A stretch of DNA of 8,031 nucleotides from Lachnoclostridium sp. UBA1781 (GTDB lineage: Bacteria > Bacillota > Clostridia > Lachnospirales > Lachnospiraceae): the NCBI GenBank assembly GCA_002315495.1, contig DCGJ01000001.1:1-8031 (forward strand), written 5' to 3'. Position 1 is the first letter of the stretch, and every line of letters begins with the position of its first letter. The notes beneath the pieces were generated by a model that worked only from the letters and a program-made list of their open reading frames with translations, searched no databases and was not told the origin of the DNA. This document shows, one piece after another, positions 1 to 6,900 of the stretch. The position numbers were made by a program, and so were the translations under genes.

Positions 1-300
1 TGGGAGGTCTGCGTCGGAGGTGTTGTTGGTGCTGCATTGCTCGGCTTTGTATACGCACTGATCTTCCAAAACAAGCTTTCTGAGCTAAATGCTCCTCTTG
101 TGTTTGTTCCGATTATTTCTGCCTGTACCTCGGTGCTTAGTCAGTGTGGCGATCTGTCTGCATCCGCGATTAAGCGTCAGTTTGGAATTAAGGATTATGG
201 CACTTTGATTCCCGGTCATGGCGGTATCATGGACCGTTTTGACAGCATTTTGTTTGCCGGGCCGGCTATCTATTATCTGTTGAAGTTATTTTGCCTGTAA
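1..300 (+). CDS. cdsA: CDP-diacylglycerol synthase (phosphatidate cytidylyltransferase), C-terminal part
   Basis: The gene is cut by the left window edge; 99 residues remain of a protein that usually has about 260-290. The frame is open from base 1 and ends at TAA 298-300. The family transfers CMP from CTP to phosphatidic acid, giving CDP-diacylglycerol for phospholipid synthesis, and is an integral membrane enzyme. The diagnostic C-terminal signature is complete: SAIKRQFGIKD, then LIPGHGGIMDRFD, matching the family pattern S-x-x-K-R-x4-K-D ... H-G-G-x-x-D-R-x-D with its Mg2+-binding aspartates (about bases 160-243). Hydrophobic stretches precede it (VGGVVGAALLGFVYALIF, then a PLVFVPIISA segment) and a last one follows it (ILFAGPAIYYLLKLF). 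The stop codon overlaps the dxr ribosome binding site, so the two genes are very probably co-transcribed. The call is secure; only the N-terminal part is unseen. Confidence 0.96.
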   Translation, partial: WEVCVGGVVGAALLGFVYALIFQNKLSELNAPLVFVPIISACTSVLSQCGDLSASAIKRQFGIKDYGTLIPGHGGIMDRFDSILFAGPAIYYLLKLFCL

Positions 301-304
301 GGAG
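299..304 (+). promoter_or_regulatory. Ribosome binding site of dxr, overlapping the cdsA stop
   Basis: AAGGAG lies 5 nt before the dxr ATG at 310 and shares its first two bases with the cdsA stop TAA (298-300). This fixes the dxr start and suggests that ribosomes finishing cdsA assist initiation at dxr. Confidence 0.8.
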
Positions 305-309
305 CTTTT

Positions 310-1470
310 ATGAAGTATATTTCGATTCTTGGGTCGACCGGGTCTATCGGTACGCAGACACTGAATATTGTTCGAAACTATTCCGAAGAGTTTCAGGTCG
401 TTGCGATTGCGGCAAATTCCAATGTGGAATTGATTCTGAAGCAGGTGGAGGAGTTTTCTCCGAAGCTTGTTTGTATGTATCGGGAAGAGGCATATGAGAA
501 GGTAAAAGAAGCACTTGCAGGAACGAATATTACGGTTACCTGTGGAATGGATGGATTAATTGCCTGCGCAACGATTCCGGAAGCACAGGTTGTAGTAACC
601 GCATTTGTCGGAATGATCGGAATCCGTCCAACGATTGCAGGAATTAAAGCGGGTAAGGACATTGCACTTGCAAATAAAGAGACACTGGTAACCGCAGGAC
701 ACATCATTATGCCGCTTATTAAGGAATATGGAGTGAAACTGCTTCCGGTTGACAGCGAGCATTCCGCAATTTTTCAGAGCCTTCAGGGCGTTCCGTATGA
801 CGGAGATATGTCAGAGGGCAATTCTCGTGTGAAGAGAATTTTGCTTACGGCTTCGGGTGGACCGTTTCGTGGGAAAAAGTTGGAGGAGATGAAGCATTTT
901 ACGGTAAATGATGCTCTTAAACATCCAAACTGGTCTATGGGTCGCAAGATTACCATTGATTCTGCAACCATGGTAAACAAGGGTTTGGAGATGATGGAGG
1001 CACGTTGGTTATTCGGTGTCGAGCCGGAACAAATCACCGTTTTGGTTCATCCACAGTCCATTCTTCATTCTGCAGTTGAATTGATTGATGGCTCTGTGAT
1101 TGGACAGATGGGCGTTCCGAGTATGGAGCTTCCGATTCAGTATGCCTTGTTTTATCCTGAGAGAAAACCGATGGAAGGGCACACCCTTGATTTGTTCAAG
1201 GTTTGTGATTTACATTTCGAGAAGCCGGATCCCGAGAATTTTCCGGCATTTGGCTTGGCTTATGACGTGATGAAGGCAGGGGGAAGCCTTCCGACTGTTT
1301 ATAATGCGGCAAATGAGTACGCCGTTGCACAGTTTCTTGATGGTCAGATTGGATTTACCGATATCGGTGACATGATTCAAAGAGCAGTGGATTCGCACAC
1401 GAATATTGAGAATCCTACTCTTGAGGAGATTTTAGAAATAGAAGAGTCAACCTATCGTATGTTTCGATAG
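310..1470 (+). CDS. dxr: 1-deoxy-D-xylulose 5-phosphate reductoisomerase (DXR)
   Basis: This cytosolic enzyme converts 1-deoxy-D-xylulose 5-phosphate to 2-C-methyl-D-erythritol 4-phosphate with NADPH and a divalent metal, the first committed step of the MEP isoprenoid pathway. At 386 residues it is close to the usual length of about 380-400. Seen in the sequence: an N-terminal NADPH-binding motif GSTGSIGTQTL (residues 8-18); the metal motif VDSEHS with D148 and E150; ASGGPF around S182; the flexible-loop HPNWSMG with H205 and W208; and SATMVNKGLE with S218, N223, K224 and E227. The last group corresponds to E. coli S222, N227, K228 and E231. Phosphate, substrate and metal ligands are therefore all present. 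The C-terminal helical domain is complete, ending at TAG. It lies 9 nt after cdsA, with a good ribosome binding site. It shares the MEP pathway with ispG two genes downstream. Nothing is unusual. Confidence 0.98.
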   Translation: MKYISILGSTGSIGTQTLNIVRNYSEEFQVVAIAANSNVELILKQVEEFSPKLVCMYREEAYEKVKEALAGTNITVTCGMDGLIACATIPEAQVVVTAFVGMIGIRPTIAGIKAGKDIALANKETLVTAGHIIMPLIKEYGVKLLPVDSEHSAIFQSLQGVPYDGDMSEGNSRVKRILLTASGGPFRGKKLEEMKHFTVNDALKHPNWSMGRKITIDSATMVNKGLEMMEARWLFGVEPEQITVLVHPQSILHSAVELIDGSVIGQMGVPSMELPIQYALFYPERKPMEGHTLDLFKVCDLHFEKPDPENFPAFGLAYDVMKAGGSLPTVYNAANEYAVAQFLDGQIGFTDIGDMIQRAVDSHTNIENPTLEEILEIEESTYRMFR

Positions 1471-1501
1471 TTTGAAGGGGATTGTGAAGAATTGATTATT
1501 T

Positions 1502-1507
1502 AGGAGG
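1502..1507 (+). promoter_or_regulatory. Strong ribosome binding site deciding a TTG start for rseP
   Basis: A full AGGAGG lies 5 nt upstream of TTG 1513-1515. No in-frame ATG lies near the site, and the first membrane segment and HEFGH motif sit at the usual distance when translation starts at this TTG. The strong site plausibly compensates for the weak start codon. The 42-nt gap between dxr and rseP shows no other recognisable signal. Confidence 0.8.
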
Positions 1508-1512
1508 TTGTT

Positions 1513-2829
1513 TTGGGAATCGTACGTATCTTAGTGGCACTCGTTGTCATTAGCGTTGTCATTATTTTTCATGAATTCGGGCATTTTCTTCTGGCTCGTG
1601 TGAATGGTGTTGAGGTTGTTGAATTCTCCCTTGGTATGGGGCCTCGCATCCTGAGTCACCAAGGGAAAAAGACACGTTATTCTTTGAAACTTCTTCCAAT
1701 CGGCGGAGCCTGTCAGATGAAAGGGGAAGACGAGAATAACGATGAAGAAGGCACCTTTAACAGTAAAGGTGTATGGCAGCGAATCAGCATTGTATTCGCA
1801 GGTCCTTTGTTTAACTTTATTCTCGCATTTCTATTTGCCGTAATTATCATTGGCTCCATTGGCGTCGATAAATGTTATGTTACCTCTGTTACGGATGATG
1901 TTGCAGAGCAGGTTTCACTTGAAGTAGGTGATGAAATCATCGCGTTTAATGGACATTCCATCGGCGTGGGACGTGAATTGTACCTGTATGAATCCTTGGA
2001 CGGCATTTCCAAAGAGCCGTTTACCATTACGTATGTTCGTGACGGAAAGGAATACGAGGTAACCATAAATCCTGTCGAGGACCAACGGTATTATCTTGGA
2101 ATCAAATACGCAGCGACTGCTGCTGATGCAGAACCTGAACCGGCAGAGCTTACGGATATTATTGACGGTAGTGCGGCTGAAAAAGCCGGACTTAAGGTCG
2201 GTGATATTATTACCGCAGTGAATGGAGCATCCATTTCCTCCGGAAATGAACTGTCGACATATCTTAGCGAGCATCCGCTCGACGGAAGCGAAGTGAAGGT
2301 TACTTACGAGCGAAAAGGAAAGGAATATACGATATCGCTCACTCCGAATTATTCTTCCCTGTATGATTATGGGTTCAACTACAATACCTATTATCGTGAA
2401 AAGGTAGGTGTTGGTGGTACCTTAAAGTACAGTGCACTTGAACTTCGTTACTGGATTCGCGCAACCGGAAAGAGCTTATTATACATGGTTCGCGGTAAGG
2501 CAAGCTCCGAAGACATCGGTGGACCGGTGCGTGTTGTAAGCGAGATGAGTAACGTTATGGAGGAGAGTTATACGACAGACGGCTTCTTTTATGCCTTCCT
2601 CAATATGCTCAACTGGGCAATTTTACTCAGTGCCAATTTGGGCGTTATGAATCTGTTACCAATTCCTGCACTCGATGGCGGACGATTGTTATTCTTATTG
2701 ATTGAAGCGATTCGAGGAAAGAAGCTTCCGCCGGAGAAGGAGGGAGTTATTCATCTGATCGGATTCATTCTTCTGATGATCTTAATGGCATTCATCTTTT
2801 TTAATGATATCAAGAATGTATTTTTCTAA
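1513..2829 (+). CDS. rseP: RseP/RasP-type site-2 membrane metalloprotease with tandem PDZ domains
   Basis: Intramembrane zinc protease of the S2P family (M50). Homologues perform the second cut of membrane anti-sigma factors (RsiW in B. subtilis, RseA in E. coli) and clear signal-peptide remnants. It has 438 residues. An N-terminal membrane helix carries the zinc motif HEFGH (H20, E21, H24). The FSLGMGPR reentrant segment follows. A second membrane helix lies at about 94-118. Two extracytoplasmic PDZ domains are visible at about 120-190 (core GDEIIAFNG) and about 211-280 (core GDIITAVNG). A third helix (about 360-385) carries NLLPIPALDGGR with the third zinc ligand D388, and a last helix covers about 413-433. 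All catalytic residues are present. Two PDZ domains resemble E. coli RseP more than B. subtilis RasP. The position between dxr and ispG in a cdsA-dxr operon is typical of Clostridia. The natural substrate cannot be told from the window. Confidence 0.96.
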   Translation: MGIVRILVALVVISVVIIFHEFGHFLLARVNGVEVVEFSLGMGPRILSHQGKKTRYSLKLLPIGGACQMKGEDENNDEEGTFNSKGVWQRISIVFAGPLFNFILAFLFAVIIIGSIGVDKCYVTSVTDDVAEQVSLEVGDEIIAFNGHSIGVGRELYLYESLDGISKEPFTITYVRDGKEYEVTINPVEDQRYYLGIKYAATAADAEPEPAELTDIIDGSAAEKAGLKVGDIITAVNGASISSGNELSTYLSEHPLDGSEVKVTYERKGKEYTISLTPNYSSLYDYGFNYNTYYREKVGVGGTLKYSALELRYWIRATGKSLLYMVRGKASSEDIGGPVRVVSEMSNVMEESYTTDGFFYAFLNMLNWAILLSANLGVMNLLPIPALDGGRLLFLLIEAIRGKKLPPEKEGVIHLIGFILLMILMAFIFFNDIKNVFF

Positions 2830-2839
2830 AGGTTTTGAG

Positions 2840-2875
2840 TCATGCACCATTTTTGGTGCATGATTTATGTTATTA
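2840..2875 (+). terminator. Perfect 10-bp hairpin after rseP, candidate weak terminator
   Basis: Eleven bases after the rseP stop, TCATGCACCA (2840-2849) pairs perfectly with TGGTGCATGA (2854-2863) around a TTTT loop. The downstream tract TTTATGTTATT is T-rich but interrupted, and the stem is only half G/C, so termination may be partial. It would separate cdsA-dxr-rseP from ispG-polC. Alternatively the palindrome is a DNA operator, because it covers the -35 region of the promoter candidate that follows. Confidence 0.55.
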
Positions 2876-2876
2876 T
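2868..2876 (+). promoter_or_regulatory. Candidate extended -10 promoter for ispG-polC
   Basis: TGTTATTAT gives a TGn extension followed by TATTAT (2871-2876), which differs from TATAAT at one position. No good -35 box lies 16-18 bp upstream, where the sequence is the hairpin loop region (CATTTT); extended -10 promoters can work without one. Transcription would start near 2883, giving a leader of about 43 nt before ispG. This is a visual match only. Confidence 0.35.
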
Positions 2877-2904
2877 GAAAATGCCAACCAAAGAGAGCAT
2901 TTTC
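2877..2904 (+). repeat. Second inverted repeat in the rseP-ispG gap
   Basis: GAAAATGC (2877-2884) and GCATTTTC (2897-2904) are perfect 8-base inverted arms around a 12-nt A/G-rich loop. Two further pairs extend the stem outward (T2876-G2905 wobble and A2875-T2906). It ends 8 nt before the ispG ribosome binding site without covering it. A T-rich tail is absent, so it is not a terminator. It could be an mRNA stability or processing element on read-through transcripts, or a chance structure. Confidence 0.4.
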
Positions 2905-2913
2905 GTTTCATTT

Positions 2914-2918
2914 GGAGG
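2914..2918 (+). promoter_or_regulatory. Ribosome binding site deciding the ispG start
   Basis: GGAGG lies 7 nt before ATG 2926. An in-frame ATG at 2842 would add 28 residues, but it sits inside the hairpin stem, has no ribosome binding site, and its extra residues look unlike any IspG. The start is therefore placed at 2926. Confidence 0.85.
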
Positions 2919-2925
2919 TTCGGTT

Positions 2926-3978
2926 ATGCATAGACAACAGACAAGAGAAGTTCGTATCGGAGACAAGGTAATTGGCGGTGGCAATCCGATTTTGATTCAA
3001 TCCATGTGCAATACAAAGACGGAGGATGTGAAGGCCACCGTTGACCAGATTCTGGAGCTTGAGGATGCGGGCTGCGATATTATTCGTGTTGCAATTCCTA
3101 CCATGGAGGCTGCAAAGGCTGTTTCTGAGATTAAAAAGCTGATTCATATTCCGCTTGTCGGCGATATTCATTTTGATTATCGTCTTGCGCTTGAAGCTAT
3201 GGAGAATGGAATTGACAAGATTCGTATTAATCCCGGTAATATCGGATCTGAGGATCGTGTTCGCATGGTGATTGAGAAGGCGAAGGAGTGTAAGATTCCG
3301 ATTCGTGTCGGCGTGAACAGCGGCTCTCTTGAGAAGACATATCTCGAGAAGTATGGCAAAGTTACTGCGGAAGGAATCGTTGAGAGTGCAATGGCTAAGG
3401 TACATATGCTCGAAACCATGGACTTTGAAGATATTGTAATCAGCATTAAGTCCTCCGATGTAATGATGTCTATCAAAGCACATGAGCTTCTTGCAAAGGA
3501 ATCCAAGTATCCGCTTCATGTAGGAATAACCGAAGCCGGTTCTGTCTATGCCGGTAATATGAAGTCAGCAATCGGGCTTGGGAATATTCTGTACCAGGGA
3601 ATCGGCGATACGATTCGTGTTTCTCTTACTGACCGACCGGTAGAGGAGATTCGTTCCGCTAAGTTGATTCTCAAGACACTTGGGCTACGTAAGGGCGGTG
3701 TTGAGATGGTTTCCTGCCCAACCTGCGGTCGTACCGAGATTGATTTAATCGGACTGGCCAAGAAGGTAGAGGAACTGGTTTCTCATTATGATTATGATAT
3801 TAAAGTCGCAGTTATGGGATGTGTGGTGAATGGACCGGGAGAAGCAAGAGAAGCTGATTTCGGAATTGCCGGAGGTAAAGGAGAGGGACTCATTTTCCGT
3901 AAAGGAGAGATTCTTCGCAAATGCCCGGAACAAGAGCTTTTGGTTGAGCTTAAAAAGGAATTGGATGGATTAGCATGA
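2926..3978 (+). CDS. ispG: 4-hydroxy-3-methylbut-2-en-1-yl diphosphate synthase (IspG/GcpE)
   Basis: This [4Fe-4S] enzyme reductively converts 2-C-methyl-D-erythritol 2,4-cyclodiphosphate to HMBPP, the penultimate MEP step, drawing electrons from ferredoxin or flavodoxin. From ATG 2926 it has 350 residues, the compact two-domain bacterial form without the extra central domain of plant-type enzymes. The N-terminal TIM barrel begins with RQQTREVRIGDKVIGGGNPI and contains SMCNTKTEDV, PLVGDIHFDY and KIRINPGNIG. The C-terminal Fe-S domain carries CPTCGR (C264, C267) and MGCVVNGPGEA (C299, E306), giving the three cysteine ligands and the glutamate ligand. Its TGA (3976-3978) overlaps the polC ATG by four bases (ATGA), so translation is probably coupled. 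It shares the pathway with dxr upstream. All expected residues are present. Confidence 0.98.
   Translation: MHRQQTREVRIGDKVIGGGNPILIQSMCNTKTEDVKATVDQILELEDAGCDIIRVAIPTMEAAKAVSEIKKLIHIPLVGDIHFDYRLALEAMENGIDKIRINPGNIGSEDRVRMVIEKAKECKIPIRVGVNSGSLEKTYLEKYGKVTAEGIVESAMAKVHMLETMDFEDIVISIKSSDVMMSIKAHELLAKESKYPLHVGITEAGSVYAGNMKSAIGLGNILYQGIGDTIRVSLTDRPVEEIRSAKLILKTLGLRKGGVEMVSCPTCGRTEIDLIGLAKKVEELVSHYDYDIKVAVMGCVVNGPGEAREADFGIAGGKGEGLIFRKGEILRKCPEQELLVELKKELDGLA
3963..3978 (+). promoter_or_regulatory. ispG-polC ATGA overlap with weak ribosome binding site
   Basis: The polC ATG (3975-3977) overlaps the ispG TGA (3976-3978). Only a weak GGATGGA (3963-3969) precedes it at 5 nt, in contrast to the full GGAGG or AGGAGG sites of rseP and ispG. 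PolC synthesis probably relies on ribosomes terminating on ispG. Confidence 0.7.
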
Positions 3979-6900
3979 AATTTTTTGAGGTCTTCAGTCA
4001 GTTACAAGTAGAAAAACGTCTGGAAAACCACTTTTCCGATGTGGAGGTGGATTCCATTCGTGCGTCCAAAAACGGGGACACGGTTCTTGTTATTATGGAC
4101 AGCGACAAGGTGCTTCGACCGACCTATTTGAACTTACTTAAGGCAGAACTTGACCGTCAGGTTTTTTCCGAACTTCAGAAGAATACGGAATTTTCCATTT
4201 CCTATCATCTGGATTGCGGTAACGATTTGGAACGTGGATATCAGATGTGCCGTGAGGCTATCGTGGAGGAGTTGCATCTTCACAGTCATTTGGATGCACA
4301 GCTTTTGGAACATCCTGAGGTTTCTTTTTCTGAAAATGTGATTCAGTTTACTTTTGAAGAGAATTATCTTGCAAAGGTTCGTGAAGCAAACATTATTATT
4401 ACTGTTACGAATCGAATCAAAGAGTATACCGGTATTGACTGTACGGTAAGAATTGCGTACAAGGAACCGGAAAATGTTGCCGATAATCGCCAGGAAACCT
4501 TTGATTACGAAGAGTTTCTTGCTGCCAGAGCGAAATTACGTGCAATGGCAGAGGAGAAGAAGCGCAAAGATGAAGACGGTGGACTTCCGAAGGATTTGGT
4601 GAAGAAAAAGCCGGAGACACCAAAGGTCGAAAAGCCTGCTAACGGCGGCGAAAAGACATATGTAAAGAAGAAGCTTCCGGAGGATCCGGACGTGTTCTAC
4701 GGTCGTGCATTTGACGGAGATATTATTCAGATTTCGGACATTGTGGATGAAATCGGAGAGGTGGTCATTCGCGGTAAGATTATTACGTGTGAAGAGAAAG
4801 AATTGAAGTCCGGCAAGTTTATGCTGACCGTCGGAGTTACTGACTTTACGGATACGATTAACTTAAAACTGTTTCTTAAAAAAGAAGACTATGAGGCCAT
4901 TGGTGGCGATTTGCAACCAGGCAAATTTGTGAAAGCAAAGGGACTTGCCCTTTATGACAAATTCGACCATGAGCTTGCGATCAGTTCGATTATCGGTGTC
5001 AGACGTGAAAAGGACTACACGATAAAGCGTTTTGATCGTGCGGAAGTTAAGCGCGTCGAGCTTCATTGCCATACGCAGATGAGCGAGATGGATGCCGTTG
5101 TTGACACCGGAGTCTTGGTGAACACCTGCTTTAACTGGGGAATGCCGGGTATTGCGATTACCGATCACGGCGTTGTACAGTCCTTTGTGGATGCCTTTCA
5201 TGCGATTGACAAGAAGAAATTTAAAGACGATCCGGAAAAAATGGAACGCTTTAAGAACTTTAAAATCATTTACGGTTGTGAAGGCTACATCATTGATGAT
5301 GAAGGAATGACCAAGCCGGACGGCACTCCGTTTGACCCGGAGCTGGACAAAGAAGAACTTCGCAAACAAAAGTATAACCACATTATTTTGCTCGCAAAGA
5401 ATGATATTGGACGAATCAACCTGTATCGACTGGTTTCGTTATCGCATCTGGAATATTTTAACCGCAGACCGAAGATTCCGAAGAGTATTTTGCGAAAATA
5501 TCGCGAAGGAATCATTATCGGTTCGGCCTGTGAACAGGGTGAACTGTATCAGGCGATTCTTCATAATAAGCCGGAGGAAGAAATCAAGAGAATCAGTGAT
5601 TTTTACGACTATTATGAGATTCAGCCGATTGGGAACAATGCCTTCATGCTTCGTGATGATGAAAAGTTCCCTCATATTCAGACCGAGCAGGATCTGATTG
5701 AGCTTAACAAGAAGATTGTATATTTGGCAGAAGAGCACGATAAGCTTTGTGTTGCGACGTGTGACGTGCATTTTCTAAATCCCGAGGATGAAGTGTATCG
5801 TCGTATCATTATGGCCGGAAAAGGCTTTAAGGATGCGGATATGCAGGCACCTTTGTATCTTCGTACGACCGATGAGATGCTGGATGAATTCAAGTATCTG
5901 CCGAAGGAAAAGGCCTTTGAAATTGTTGTCACGAATACGAATCGTATCTGTGATATGATTGAGAAGATTGAGCCGGTTCGTCCGGACAAATGTCCACCTG
6001 TTATCGAGAATTCCGACCAGCAGCTTCGCGACATTTGTTATAATACGGCACACGACTGGTACGGAGAGAATCTGCCGGTTCAGGTTGTATCTCGTTTGGA
6101 TAAGGAATTAAATTCCATTATTTCCAATGGATATGCGGTAATGTATATTATTGCCGAACGTCTCGTGAAGCATTCTAATGACGAAGGCTATATGGTTGGT
6201 TCGCGAGGCTCTGTAGGCTCCTCGTTTGTTGCAACGATGTCGGGAATTACTGAGGTTAACCCTCTGGTTGCTCATTATCGTTGTCCAAAATGCCGCTGGT
6301 ATGATTTTGAATCCGATGAAGTAAAAGCATACGAGCAGCTTTCCGGCTATGATCTTCCGGATCGTGAATGTCCGCATTGCGGAACACCGTTAATTAAGGA
6401 TGGTCAGAATATCCCGTTTGAAACCTTCCTTGGGTTCTATGGTAACAAAGAGCCGGATATTGACTTAAACTTCTCCGGAGATAACCAGGCCAGTGCACAC
6501 CAGTACACAGAGGTTTTGTTTGGTAAAGGCCATACCTTCCGTGCGGGAACAGTAGGTACTTTGGCAGATAAAACCATGGAGGGTTATGTTCGGAAGTATT
6601 ACGAAGAGCGTGATGTTTATAAGAGAAGAGCCGAAATCACACGTGTTGCCTTAGGTGGTGTAGGTGTAAAGAGAACCACCGGACAACATCCGGGTGGCAT
6701 CGTTGTATTGCCTCATGGAGAGGATATCAACTCCTTTACACCGGTACAGCATCCTGCAAATGATATGACCACGCCGACGATTACAACGCATTTTGATTAT
6801 CATAAGATTGACCAGAACCTGTTGAAACTGGATATTCTTGGACATGATGATCCTACGATGATTCGTATGCTGGAAAACATCACCGGAGTTGATGCGAAAC

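Noticed and set aside
1471..1512. Possible promoter or small gene in the dxr-rseP gap
   Set aside because: The 42 bases contain only the rseP ribosome binding site; no convincing -35/-10 pair or open frame is visible.
2842..2925. Possible N-terminal extension of IspG from ATG 2842
   Set aside because: The start lies within the hairpin stem, has no ribosome binding site, and the added residues (HHFWCMIYVIMKM and on) do not resemble IspG. The GGAGG-supported ATG at 2926 is clearly better.
2908..3519. 203-codon open frame on the minus strand inside ispG
   Set aside because: It is fully antisense to a well-supported ispG, has no recognisable domain, and its residues reflect the complement of ispG codons.
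4863..5381. 172-codon open frame on the minus strand inside polC
   Set aside because: It is antisense to conserved OB and PHP coding sequence, with no ribosome binding site or family resemblance seen.
5271..5401. PolC broken or frameshifted at the missing exonuclease
   Set aside because: The frame is uninterrupted, PHP motifs resume in register on both sides, and the linker is ordinary hydrophilic sequence, so the gene looks functional rather than a pseudogene.
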